64,000 bases of DNA from CALOCY01 sp942491975 (GTDB lineage Bacteria; Bacteroidota; Bacteroidia; Bacteroidales; Prolixibacteraceae). Under the pieces are notes generated by a model. It searched no databases. It had not been told where the DNA came from and worked only from the letters and a program-made list of their open reading frames with translations. The first letter of the stretch is position 1, and each line of letters starts with the position of its first letter. Made by a program: the position numbers and the translations under genes. The stretch spans positions 1,302,001 to 1,366,000 of the forward strand of contig CALOCY010000004.1 of the NCBI GenBank assembly GCA_942491975.1, written 5' to 3'. Positions 15,773-24,853 of this stretch are shown here, piece by piece.

Positions 15773-18589
15773 AAAACCTACACTAATATCTTCCATTTCA
15801 GGAGAATAGGCCATCCTTAGCCCCATATCTACCGGTATCGGAAATCCAACAAAGTGGCAATCGGTAGTAAGCTCAGCACCAAATGAAGAGATATTTCTAT
15901 TTTCGTTACCTTCTATTGCACTAAAATCATAAAAAAGATCAGCCTTTACACGCTTAATATAGAGCAGCTTACCCAGATTCCAATCTGGGTACAACAATGG
16001 AAGCTTATAATCGGCTCCAAACGAAAACAGTTGATCATTGATTCTTTTACCTACCCCTCTCGGGAACCGTACAACATCGGACAACCCTGAACGTGCATCA
16101 CTTTTAAGCTGAAGGCCTCCATAGAGTTTAATCCCGTGGTTTTTCAACAATCCCGGAAAATACAAGCGTCCCTGTGCAGCAAACAATTCCCCGTGATCAC
16201 GGTTTCCGCCAGGTGTATGCTTATACGTTATGTCTACCACCTGTCCCCAATCGGGAAAGACATCCTGGTAAGCCATGCGCTGTAAATTATGGATATAGAG
16301 CCTGTATTTCAATAAGTGTACATCACCATCCCTGTTGCTCAACCTGCGATCCTCCATTTTTGCTTTGCTGTACTCCCAGCCCACCTGCGGGTACACCAGC
16401 TGTTGGTAGCCAAACTTAGCAAACGATAAGGGCAATGAGATATTTATCCTCAAGTCGCTCTGGTTCCACAATAGTTTGCTAATCGTGTCAACAGGTACTA
16501 TTTCTCCATTTTGATGCTCCCTGGTTAGTATAAAAGGCCCTTTCACCCCGTCTTTTCCCAATTCGCCTTCCACTTCAATCACCGGCCAAAAACCCATGTA
16601 CTTGAAGTTTCCGTGCCACTTACCGGTTTTCATGTCGGCATCGTACTTGTACCCCAGCACTGTTTCGGCGGTACTCAATTTGTTTTGCGACAACAGGCTA
16701 AATCCCGGATAGAGCCCTTCATCGTCCACATCAATAAAAGCAGGCGCCCAGCTGTGGAAGTTCAACAGGCCTTTTGCTTTGGGATATTTACCCGAAGCAA
16801 ATGCATCATCTGATTTTTCAAAGGTCAACTGCTTTCCTTCCTGTACCGACAATGCTTTGGCCAACGGATATACATGCGGTTTAACCGGATTTATCTTTTC
16901 AAACCGGTCACTGTTTAGGAAAAGTTCTTTTAAGCGATAACCATCTGATGAGTAGTCGCTAACCAATGTTTTCCCCTCTTCGCCCAAATGGTGGTCTGTC
17001 AGGCCAAACCGTGATGTGGCTACCTTAAATACCTCGCCACTTTCATTGAGGGCATACAGCTCATTTTTTCCGTTGTAAGCCCCAATGTAGTAGATATATT
17101 CCCCTTTCCGTACCGGCCGTTTTATATCGGTATATGAAAAGGGCAACAGTTCTGTTAATGTTCCTTTATAAGGATTCATACGTGCAATGGACTTGCCCTT
17201 TTTTCCCAGTATCACCGCCAACAGGTTTTCATTGTCCTCCCACGAGGGGACCATATAGAAATAATTTTCGGGAGTGCTGAAACGCTTAACTTCTTTTCCT
17301 GTTGTAACATCCATTACCACAATAGAATAGTTGTTTCTCAGGTCAACTTCTACGACTGCCACGCGGGAATGGTCAGGAGAGAGTGCCGGTGCAAAGACCT
17401 TGTTTTCGGCCATGATCTCCCAAACCCTTTTATTCTTATGGTTGTAGAAGCATATCACCGAATTATCGCTGTGTGTCCAGCGGGCATGTGGCCTGCGTTC
17501 AGTCCATACCACAATCCCGTCGGTAACCGATACCGACTCAATGTCGTAGTATCCCGGTGTAAAGAGTACTTTCTCCTTACCCGATCCCGGGTCAATTGAA
17601 ACAATACGGCCAATATCCGAAAGCCCTTCCCGAAGGGCAATCAATTTTCCATCGGGCAGGTATCCTGCAAAACGGTACCCGGTATATCGCTTTTTTAGCG
17701 GGGTCAGCCATTTGCCTTCATCACGGTAATGTGCAATGCCAGCCAATACCTTTTCGCGCTCATTTCCAATAATTTCAGTATAAAGACCCGATTTATTCTT
17801 TTGGGTTATCTCTTTCAATTTATTATCGAAATTCCAAAAATTTAACGGTTTACGTGCAACATGGTTAAGTACTTTTTCCCAAACATCTTTTCCGTAGCGC
17901 ACCCTTGCCTCACCGATCAAACGATATCCCAATTCATAATGATTCGGGACAAAGTCTTTATAGGAACCCAAATAAGCTTTATGGTACGAATAGGGGCCTT
18001 TTTCGGCCAGTTGTGCATCAAAATTCATCAAAAACGAGGGTTGCCGTCCCCTGCCCGCTTTGCTTAATGCCGTCTCGGCACATACCGCATCTCCTTCCAA
18101 AAACCACGTGGGAAGATAGGCAGCAACAGACATGATTGCAGCCTGCTGCCCCAGTATAATCTTAAAAATTTCAGGTAATCCGAGCTGAATTTTATCAATC
18201 TGCACTGCATGGCGTAATTCATGTATTGCAAGTTGCTCCAGCCAATCCTGTGCATACATGCCCTGATGCGGGGTGGCATAAAACTCCATTCGGCGTGGTG
18301 CCCATGCTACAAAACCGTTAGATTTGGCTGTATGGGTGTGTAAGATAATGGATATGCGCCGGGGATTATGGTTCAAGCTCTTTCCAGCATATTCGTACAC
18401 CTCTTTAAGCACCGAAGCCAACCGCCTGGCTTCCTTGTCAAACGTGTTCGGATAGATAATCTGGAAATCAAACGTATTGATCTGCTTCCACTTAACAGAA
18501 GCAGGATCCTGTCCCGCCTGAAAGTATTGTGCAAAAAGCGTATTTACCGCAAATAGCAGGATAAAAACGATTTTCCAGCCGTTTTTCAT
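15743..18589 (-). CDS. Secreted HExxH peptidase-like protein with beta-propeller and C-terminal outer-membrane-barrel-like domain
   Basis: A 948-residue protein beginning with a signal peptide (MKNGWKIVFILLFAVNTLFAQ). Residues about 40-170 resemble an MA-like gluzincin: HELRHAVQ (123-127) and WFLEGDA provide an HExxH+E metal site. Residues about 300-560 show repeated propeller-like strands (PDGKLIALREG, SPDHSRVAVVEVD). The last 300 residues have alternating aromatic/hydrophobic strands (FGYQQLVYPQVGWEY, GIKLYGGLQLKSD, FSFGADYKLPLLY, VSVGFLFLFN) resembling an outer-membrane barrel that ends without a terminal Phe. The peptidase domain would then face the periplasm or surface. Substrate unknown. 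It overlaps the convergent metallophosphoesterase gene by 30 bases. Confidence 0.75.
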   Translation of the reverse strand: MKNGWKIVFILLFAVNTLFAQYFQAGQDPASVKWKQINTFDFQIIYPNTFDKEARRLASVLKEVYEYAGKSLNHNPRRISIILHTHTAKSNGFVAWAPRRMEFYATPHQGMYAQDWLEQLAIHELRHAVQIDKIQLGLPEIFKIILGQQAAIMSVAAYLPTWFLEGDAVCAETALSKAGRGRQPSFLMNFDAQLAEKGPYSYHKAYLGSYKDFVPNHYELGYRLIGEARVRYGKDVWEKVLNHVARKPLNFWNFDNKLKEITQKNKSGLYTEIIGNEREKVLAGIAHYRDEGKWLTPLKKRYTGYRFAGYLPDGKLIALREGLSDIGRIVSIDPGSGKEKVLFTPGYYDIESVSVTDGIVVWTERRPHARWTHSDNSVICFYNHKNKRVWEIMAENKVFAPALSPDHSRVAVVEVDLRNNYSIVVMDVTTGKEVKRFSTPENYFYMVPSWEDNENLLAVILGKKGKSIARMNPYKGTLTELLPFSYTDIKRPVRKGEYIYYIGAYNGKNELYALNESGEVFKVATSRFGLTDHHLGEEGKTLVSDYSSDGYRLKELFLNSDRFEKINPVKPHVYPLAKALSVQEGKQLTFEKSDDAFASGKYPKAKGLLNFHSWAPAFIDVDDEGLYPGFSLLSQNKLSTAETVLGYKYDADMKTGKWHGNFKYMGFWPVIEVEGELGKDGVKGPFILTREHQNGEIVPVDTISKLLWNQSDLRINISLPLSFAKFGYQQLVYPQVGWEYSKAKMEDRRLSNRDGDVHLLKYRLYIHNLQRMAYQDVFPDWGQVVDITYKHTPGGNRDHGELFAAQGRLYFPGLLKNHGIKLYGGLQLKSDARSGLSDVVRFPRGVGKRINDQLFSFGADYKLPLLYPDWNLGKLLYIKRVKADLFYDFSAIEGNENRNISSFGAELTTDCHFVGFPIPVDMGLRMAYSPEMEDISVGFLFLFNLSML

Positions 18590-18716
18590 AGTCCGGATAT
18601 TCTGTTTTGGAATCCACTAAGATCATAAAAAAACGGGCGGTGGCAAAGCAATATCCCACTAACCCGGTGATTTTTAACATTTTTTAGCAGAAATAGGCAT
18701 ACTTTCTCAATGTTAC

Positions 18717-21119
18717 TCAGAATTCCAGCATCACACCAACAGATGGCAAAAATGTACCGGCAGTATTCTTAATTTCATACATCTTGTATGCCAAAGGGTT
18801 CTCCGGTGCTTCAACGGGATTTCCGGAAGCATCTTTTACTGTGTCAAGGTACGATTGGGTGCGGGATTGAAAATTATAGCAATTCTGAATATCCAGATAG
18901 GCATTTAGTGCCCATTTCCTGAAAAACCATTTTTTGTCTACCCTGATATCCAGTCCATGCGAAACAGCATTACGCTTTTCATTGAGGCGGTCCCAATCCA
19001 ATACCCCTTTTTGTTCCACATCCCATACCTCTTTTAAAGCCGATAGACTAACATTATAAGGTGTATAAGGCGCACCACCCAAAAGCCTGAATTTCAAACC
19101 TATTTCCCATCCTTTTTTGAGCTTTTTACCGGCTGTAACATTCAGCACATGCCGATTGTCCCAGGCCGAAGGGATAAATGTATTGCCCTTGTCTTTGAAT
19201 TCACTCCTTACCCAGGTGTAAGCGAGGATTCCATAAACCGAGGAGCTTAGTTTTTGTTGCATCAACAGTTCAACCCCATAGCTTCTTCCTTTGGATACCG
19301 GTATGACCAGATCATTGCCAATTACACCAAAATCACCGCCAAGATTGGCCAGTGAGATACTGTCGTTCAAAAGAAAAGGATAGTTATCATAGGTTTTATA
19401 AAAACCTTCAATCGCTATTTTTGAATAGGATGTCGGAGTATATTCCCATCCACCTACAATATGGTCACTTTGAATGTACGTGATATTATTTTCCCTGTTA
19501 ATCAGCGTATTTTCCTCATTTCGATAACCCATTACCGTATATGCCGGGAGCTGAAAATAACGTCCGATATTGAAGTTGGCACTTAGCTTTGAAGTAATTG
19601 CATACGATGTTGAAAGCCGGGGGGAAAATTGATCAAGAGGATTTCCCATTTCATCAGAATAGCTGTTGAAATCGCTCCGCACCCCTACTGATAATGTAAG
19701 CCTGTTGTTCAAAACAGCTTTACTGAGCTGGGTAAAAACAGCAAATTTATGCAGGGTCAGTTCCGAATCAAAGTCAATAATAGTGACCTGCCCGCTTTGT
19801 TCTTTCTTGTTGTAGGTTGAATTTGTGTATAGCACATTTTCATAACCCATACCAATATTCCATTTCCAACCGTTTTTTCTCTTCGTGCTTTCAAACCTGA
19901 ATTTATTCTCGATTTCCTGCGAATTGTAATCCAGCAACAATAAATTGGAAGATTCAACATTATCTTGATACTTCGTAGCGTTGTTGTGCAAGTGGTTACG
20001 GCTAACCACAACCGTTTGGTAACTGTTATCAGCAAAGTGGACCCATTTAACACCAATGGTATAGTTCCATTGTGTACTTACAGGGAGGTTACCCAAGATA
20101 TAGTTGTTTCTTTTTATGAGTGTTGAATCACTAACCCCTTTATTTGCTGATGTATTCAGTTCAAAATCATCGATTGCCCCCAACCCGATCAGTGTCAGTT
20201 GGTTTTTGTCATTAAGTTTGAAGCGATGCTTGTACTGAAAGTCGTTGTATGTGGGCAGAAAAGGAAAGGAAAGGGCTTTAAATAAAAGCTGCAGGTAAGA
20301 ACGACGGACAGAAAATATAAATGTCGATTTTTTGCCCAACGGTCCGTCCAGCGTAAGCCCCAGGTCACTTAAACCAGCCATGATTGTTGTGGCAATCCGC
20401 TCATCATTACCGTTAACCTGTTTAAAATCCATCACCGAGCTAAGCGCATTGCCCCTGTTGGCTGGAAAAGCACCGGCATAAAAATCTACCTCCCGGATAA
20501 AATTTACGTTAATCATGCCCACAGGTCCCCCTGAGGAGCCTTGTGTTGCAAAATGGTTAATGTTGGGGACTTCGATACCATCAAGGTAAAAACGGTTTTC
20601 ATTGGGCCCGCCACCGCGTACAATAATATCATTTCGGAACGAAACAGTAGAGGCTACGCCGGGCAAAACCTGTATCACCTTGGAAATATCCCTGTTTCCC
20701 CCGGGGTTTCGAAAAATTTCTGTGGAATTGATTGTCCGTATGCTCACCGGACCCTCTTCGGTTTTATTGAAAAGGGGTGCCACAATTTTTACTTCATCAA
20801 TATCTGTTGAAGCCTTAATAAGCGGAATATCCAATACGGTAGGCTTGGCAGGGGTTACCCTAACTTCATACACCAAAACTTTTTCAAACCCTAGGTAACT
20901 GCATGTTATATTGTAGGTTCCCGGTTGCAGGTTTTCTATCAGGTAGTTGCCATCAACATCAGATATAGTACCCATCAGTGCAGTATCTACAACAATATTG
21001 GCAAAAGGGATGGCCTCATTGTTCACACGGTTATAAACCCGGCCTTTTATAATCCCTGTTTGTGCAAATACACTACCGGTCAGTACAAGCAATATAGAAG
21101 TAATTAACCTTTTTTTCAT
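18717..21119 (-). CDS. TonB-dependent receptor with CarboxypepD_reg-like domain
   Basis: An 800-residue outer-membrane transporter. After the signal peptide (MKKRLITSILLVLTGSVFAQ), residues about 24-105 form the CarboxypepD_reg-like beta-sandwich (GRVYNRVNNEAIPFANIVVD; ISDVDGNYLIENLQPGTYN). A plug domain follows (NPGGNRDISKVIQVLPGVAS; NDIIVRGGGPNENRFYLDGI), then a 22-strand barrel with typical TonB-receptor strands to the C-terminal hydrophobic LPSVGVMLEF. No SusD partner lies next to it, so it is more likely for a small ligand such as a metal chelate or peptide than a SusC-type glycan porter. The next gene upstream (higher coordinates) is a T9SS-secreted protease transcribed in the same direction, with about 100 bases between them. 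Confidence 0.9.
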   Translation of the reverse strand: MKKRLITSILLVLTGSVFAQTGIIKGRVYNRVNNEAIPFANIVVDTALMGTISDVDGNYLIENLQPGTYNITCSYLGFEKVLVYEVRVTPAKPTVLDIPLIKASTDIDEVKIVAPLFNKTEEGPVSIRTINSTEIFRNPGGNRDISKVIQVLPGVASTVSFRNDIIVRGGGPNENRFYLDGIEVPNINHFATQGSSGGPVGMINVNFIREVDFYAGAFPANRGNALSSVMDFKQVNGNDERIATTIMAGLSDLGLTLDGPLGKKSTFIFSVRRSYLQLLFKALSFPFLPTYNDFQYKHRFKLNDKNQLTLIGLGAIDDFELNTSANKGVSDSTLIKRNNYILGNLPVSTQWNYTIGVKWVHFADNSYQTVVVSRNHLHNNATKYQDNVESSNLLLLDYNSQEIENKFRFESTKRKNGWKWNIGMGYENVLYTNSTYNKKEQSGQVTIIDFDSELTLHKFAVFTQLSKAVLNNRLTLSVGVRSDFNSYSDEMGNPLDQFSPRLSTSYAITSKLSANFNIGRYFQLPAYTVMGYRNEENTLINRENNITYIQSDHIVGGWEYTPTSYSKIAIEGFYKTYDNYPFLLNDSISLANLGGDFGVIGNDLVIPVSKGRSYGVELLMQQKLSSSVYGILAYTWVRSEFKDKGNTFIPSAWDNRHVLNVTAGKKLKKGWEIGLKFRLLGGAPYTPYNVSLSALKEVWDVEQKGVLDWDRLNEKRNAVSHGLDIRVDKKWFFRKWALNAYLDIQNCYNFQSRTQSYLDTVKDASGNPVEAPENPLAYKMYEIKNTAGTFLPSVGVMLEF

Positions 21120-21217
21120 ACAGAATACAGTTGTTTATCATTGATAACAACCGCTGGGATAAGATGTTCTTTAAGTTGGAGGTTTGTTCCACAATTAAAA
21201 TCGCAAGGTATATCAAA

Positions 21218-23356
21218 CTAGTACTCCCCCAACACCACCAATTTAGTGGCCTGCTCTGTTCCTTCTGCCGTTACTTTTACCACATAAATACCCCGGCGAA
21301 GGCCAGATATATTTATAGCATAGTTTTGGGCGTCAACGAACCCTACTGAAACATTCATTAAATTGCCCAATAGGTCGTATACCGCTATTTTTTCGACATT
21401 TACCCTGTTCACCTGTATGTTTGCCAAGGTAGTTGCCGGATTGGGGGATATCCTGAACAGTTCTTTGAAATCGGGGATTTCCGGTTCTGAAGAGATCTGG
21501 CAGGCGTGTACTTCCATAAGCAGTGTTCCCTTAAAATCCCCGCCGATCAGTGTAGGGGCATCGTGCCATTCTCCTCCCGAATCCTTTATTTTGTACGATT
21601 CGCTGTTAATATTCGCATCATTTGAATAGTACAGTGCCACCTGATTGTCCTGATTATTTTCTACTGAGAATGAAACAAAATAGTCATCAAACACCGTTAC
21701 CGGCTCATTGAGGTCAATAAAGTTCACTGCACCGGGATAGAGGTCATCAATCAATACGCTTTTCGAGCATAACTCTATGCCAGGCTTCCCGGTATCTGAC
21801 CGATAGATTTTCACTGTTGCCGACCCGCTTACCCCGGTTGCAGCAGCTTCGGATATCCCCAACCCAATGGTATGGATAACCGCCTCTTTGGTGTTGGTAA
21901 AGTGTTCGGCAAACTCCTGCCAACCGTTATTGTTGGTACCGGTAACATAACCGGAAAAACCATCCAACTGCCCGTTAATCATCTCATCTGCCGCATCCAC
22001 GTTCACAAATGCATCACAGTAATCCTCCTCTTCGAAAGGCCATAGCCCCTCAAGGTTTGTCTGTCCTGTATTTAGGGGATCAAGCCATTTTTTAAGCTGT
22101 TTGTACTCCTCGGGATGACGGTCCCAATAAACTGGCAACATGGCAAAATAGTCCTCTACTGAATTGCCACAATAGGCACTTCCCCCGGTAAGTGTACCAA
22201 TTACACGATGGTTATCATCGAAAAGCGGTGCGCCTGACGAACCCCCTTCCGTGGTGCCAATGTCCCATTCATGGATCAACCAAAATGCATTATCTTCAAA
22301 ACCATAATCATACGAGTCTATACCGGGCTGGTCAACATCAACCGATATCTTTTTATTGTCCCCCTGCGGATGGTGAATAGAAACAGTAGAATCAGGTACT
22401 GCTATAGCTGTTTCCCATCCCGCATAGTAAGGCATGTATGTATCGGGAACAGGTGAACTCAGTTCTATCAGTGAAAAATCGAGTTCTGAAGCTGTTGACA
22501 ATAGTGTGCTGCCGCTGATAGTGTGCGAAGGGTCGCCATCGACTATTCCGCAAGCGGGATTCTCATAGTTGAAATAGATAATTGTCCCTTCTGCAATCGA
22601 AGGGTCTTCAATGCAGTGATGGGCCGTAAGCAGATAGGGCAATTGATTGGCCGCTGTATTGTTTACAAGCACGCCTGAACACAGCTCGTCGCCAACCAAC
22701 AGGCGGACAACTGCATTTTTCTCACGCCGCCAACCTGCACCTTCCGGGCAGTTCACTTCTTTGTTGCACTCCCCCGATATCCCCAACGGACGACGGTCCG
22801 ATTTCAGGATATTTGTATAGTCATGTATCAATTGCAAAAGTTGCAATTGTGTTTCGGATGAAGAATTTTCAGGTCGATTGTACTCAATAACCAATTCATC
22901 GCCGGGAAGCGGTCGAATGGCAAATTTTCCGTATTTCTTATTGTTTTTTTCCGTAAAAGCACCATACACTACCGACCCGTCAGGCGTATAGGTAAACAGT
23001 GCCGCCCCATCGGGCAATTTAAATGCCGAAAACCTGATCCCCAGTGAATATGCCCCTGCCGACCGCAGCCCCAACCGCCATATTTCCCTTCCGTTAACAA
23101 CGCTCAATTGTGCATGCTCAAAAAAATCGATATCCAACTCTATCAGTTCGGCAAACTTTTTTGATTTGAAGTGCTTTTCGCCTAGCTTTATGGCTTTTTT
23201 TGCCTTGAACTGACAGTAGTATTCCAAAAAAGGGACACGGTAATCCGGTTTTTCAACACCTTCAAAGCTCAATGGTTTTCCTTCCGATTCAATTTGTCCC
23301 CATGCACTGTTAAGAGCAAACAAAAAAATGAGGAGTATGGGCAGTTGTTTTTTCAT
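21218..23356 (-). CDS. T9SS-secreted trypsin-like serine endopeptidase (lysyl endopeptidase type)
   Basis: A 712-residue secreted protease. Signal peptide: MKKQLPILLIFLFALNSAWG. A pro-region fills about residues 20-195. The chymotrypsin-fold domain follows, with VRLLVGDELCSGVLVNN, the catalytic His in PYLLTAHHCIED, the Asp in SELDFSLIELSSPV, and the Ser in TTEGGSSGAPLFDD. This resembles Achromobacter lysyl endopeptidase. Residues about 640-712 (LFRISPNPATTLANIQVN, then VYDLLGNLM and LRRGIYVVKVTAEG) form a type A T9SS C-terminal sorting domain, so the protein should cross the outer membrane through the PorU-dependent system and be surface-attached. The intervening region may be a carbohydrate- or protein-binding module. 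Confidence 0.9.
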   Translation of the reverse strand: MKKQLPILLIFLFALNSAWGQIESEGKPLSFEGVEKPDYRVPFLEYYCQFKAKKAIKLGEKHFKSKKFAELIELDIDFFEHAQLSVVNGREIWRLGLRSAGAYSLGIRFSAFKLPDGAALFTYTPDGSVVYGAFTEKNNKKYGKFAIRPLPGDELVIEYNRPENSSSETQLQLLQLIHDYTNILKSDRRPLGISGECNKEVNCPEGAGWRREKNAVVRLLVGDELCSGVLVNNTAANQLPYLLTAHHCIEDPSIAEGTIIYFNYENPACGIVDGDPSHTISGSTLLSTASELDFSLIELSSPVPDTYMPYYAGWETAIAVPDSTVSIHHPQGDNKKISVDVDQPGIDSYDYGFEDNAFWLIHEWDIGTTEGGSSGAPLFDDNHRVIGTLTGGSAYCGNSVEDYFAMLPVYWDRHPEEYKQLKKWLDPLNTGQTNLEGLWPFEEEDYCDAFVNVDAADEMINGQLDGFSGYVTGTNNNGWQEFAEHFTNTKEAVIHTIGLGISEAAATGVSGSATVKIYRSDTGKPGIELCSKSVLIDDLYPGAVNFIDLNEPVTVFDDYFVSFSVENNQDNQVALYYSNDANINSESYKIKDSGGEWHDAPTLIGGDFKGTLLMEVHACQISSEPEIPDFKELFRISPNPATTLANIQVNRVNVEKIAVYDLLGNLMNVSVGFVDAQNYAINISGLRRGIYVVKVTAEGTEQATKLVVLGEY

Positions 23357-23503
23357 GTTCGTTTTTATAGAAAGATTTGCATGTAAAACAAAAATAGCAT
23401 TTTGTGATGGAATAAACAGAAGATAACGGGATAAAACGGAAGTTTGCAGAAGTTAACTGTATTTAACAGAAGAAAAGGAGCAATAAAGAAAAAGAAAAGA
23501 TTT

Positions 23504-23521
23504 AAACGGTTTTAACCGTTT
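23504..23521. repeat. Perfect 8-2-8 palindrome upstream of the T9SS protease gene
   Basis: AAACGGTT-TT-AACCGTTT is a perfect inverted repeat about 150 bases upstream of the protease start (23356) and about 90 bases before the -7 box of the divergent editing-domain gene. It could be an operator for either gene; a terminator is less likely, as no gene ends here. Confidence 0.35.
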
Positions 23522-23611
23522 TGTGGCTCACCCTAAAGTTAAGTTGGTATAATCATCAATTTGTCTTGAATCTAATATCTAATGTCTGGTATCTTAACAA
23601 TTAAAAATTAC

Positions 23612-23619
23612 TATTTTTG
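23612..23619 (+). promoter_or_regulatory. Candidate -7 promoter element for the editing-domain gene
   Basis: TATTTTTG matches TANNTTTG and lies 21 bases before the ATG at 23641, which supports that start codon over a longer frame. No clear -33 TTTG at 19 bases. Confidence 0.45.
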
Positions 23620-23640
23620 AACAAAAAGCATGATGCAACT

Positions 23641-24054
23641 ATGAAAGTATTGGTAATGTATACCGATTTTTTCAGTTATACCCCTAAGGTGAAAAATCTG
23701 GAGAGTGCTGAAGATGTTACCGAAGGAAAATCGTTTGAGCAATGCATACTGGCATTTATACAGGTAGAGGAGGCCGACGAAGAGAAAGATGTAAAGAGCA
23801 GGGCCAAAAAGCTGATGAACCACCTGAAGTGGACAGCCCGGAAGAACAAGACACAACACGTTGTTTTACACTCATTTGCACACCTGTCCGAATCGAAAGC
23901 TTCCACCGAATTTACCCGTGCTGTTTTTGATGATGCCGAAGCACGGCTTCAGAATACCGGGCACACTACTGCACAAACCCCGTTTGGGTATTTTCTTGAC
24001 CTGGAGATCAAAGCACCGGGATACTCCTTAGCCCGGATATGGACAACCCTCTAA
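23641..24054 (+). CDS. Free-standing archaeal-type threonyl-tRNA synthetase editing domain protein
   Basis: The 137 residues form a single domain of the tRNA-Thr_ED family (PF08915), the editing module of archaeal ThrRS, which removes serine mischarged on tRNA-Thr and shares the D-aminoacyl-tRNA deacylase fold. Seen: MKVLVMYTDFFSYTPK at the first strand, KTQHVVLHSFAHLSESKA in the middle (His and Lys of the active site), and HTTAQTPFGYFLDLEIKAPG at the end. No synthetase catalytic domain is attached. Bacterial ThrRS normally uses an unrelated N2 editing domain, so a separate archaeal-type module is notable. It may edit in trans or have become a deacylase for another substrate. The ATG at 23641 fits the -7 box 21 bases upstream. 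Confidence 0.8.
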   Translation: MKVLVMYTDFFSYTPKVKNLESAEDVTEGKSFEQCILAFIQVEEADEEKDVKSRAKKLMNHLKWTARKNKTQHVVLHSFAHLSESKASTEFTRAVFDDAEARLQNTGHTTAQTPFGYFLDLEIKAPGYSLARIWTTL

Positions 24055-24098
24055 CAATGAGCAATTAGAAATGTACAATGGACAAGCACCAATCTTTT

Positions 24099-24181
24099 CA
24101 CCGATCACCGATTATTCAATCTCTTCCCAATTTTTCTAAAAATCTGAAATCAACGTTCGTTAATCGGTGTTCTTAAATCAA
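24099..24181. repeat. Dispersed hairpin repeat, family B, copy 1
   Basis: Arms GATCACCGATTA (from about 24099) and TAATCGGTGTTC (ending near 24172) face each other around a loop of about 50 bases. Its right end (24157-24181) is the reverse complement of 25 bases at 45875-45899, downstream of ligA. It lies 45 bases beyond the editing-domain stop. Confidence 0.5.
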
Positions 24182-24206
24182 CCCAAAATGCTTGATTAAA
24201 AAAAGT

Positions 24207-24581
24207 CTATTTTACAGCAATCGTCTCTATTTCAATAAGTACGCCCAATGGGAGTTCTTTAACGGCAAATGCAGCCCTTGCCGGTTGATCTTGCGTGTAA
24301 TACTTTGCATATACCCCGTTCATGGCTTTAAAGTTGGCCATGTCGCTCAATAAACAGGTCGATTTCACCACATTTTCGTAGGCATAACCTGCCGCTTTCA
24401 AAATGGCACCAATGTTTTTCAATGCCTGCTCCGACTGGGCTTCTATGCCTTCAGGAATTTGCCCTGTTTCGGGGTTTACCGGCAACTGCCCTGAAATATA
24501 AAGTGTGCCGTTGGCTTCTACAGCCTGGCTGTAAGGCCCTATAGCTTTAGGGGCATTTTCGGTAGAAATAATTCGTTTCAT
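24207..24581 (-). CDS. ridA: RidA family enamine/imine deaminase
   Basis: A 124-residue RidA (YjgF/YER057c/UK114) protein that hydrolyses reactive 2-aminoacrylate and related imines released by PLP enzymes. Visible are ENAPKAIGPYSQAVEANGTL at the N-terminus, ISGQLPVNPETGQIPEG, the signature region LSDMANFKAMNGVYAKYY, and QPARAAFAVKELPLGVLIEI with the substrate-binding Arg and Glu. A longer frame exists to 24644, but MKRIISTENAPKAIG at 24581 is the family's usual start. Cytosolic, probably a trimer. Confidence 0.93.
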   Translation of the reverse strand: MKRIISTENAPKAIGPYSQAVEANGTLYISGQLPVNPETGQIPEGIEAQSEQALKNIGAILKAAGYAYENVVKSTCLLSDMANFKAMNGVYAKYYTQDQPARAAFAVKELPLGVLIEIETIAVK

Positions 24582-24667
24582 GTTTTTAGATTGTAAGATT
24601 ATTAGATGTTTGGATTTCAAGACTGAAAAACTCAAATTAAACAATTCTTTCTACACTACTTCCTTTG

Positions 24668-24693
24668 TCCACCGTAGCCTTGGCGAAGGTGGA
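24668..24693. repeat. Short intergenic hairpin of a GCCTTGGCGAAGG type
   Basis: TCCACC (24668-24673) pairs with GGTGGA (24688-24693) around GTAGCCTTGGCGAA. A related sequence ending in GCGAAGGAGGA is found at 24815-24853 just after the lptD stop, and CCGCCTTCGCTAA at about 61590. This kind of short palindrome is frequent between genes in Bacteroidota. Confidence 0.45.
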
Positions 24694-24853
24694 TTATTTA
24701 TTTGTTTTTCTCAACACATCAACGAATCAATAATTCTTTGTTTATTTGTTGATGTGTTTGTTGTTCTAATATCCTGACTCTTTGATCTTTCTTTTATTCC
24801 GTTACTTCTGTACCTCCTCCTATCAACTTCTCCAAAGCTTCAGCGAAGGAGGA

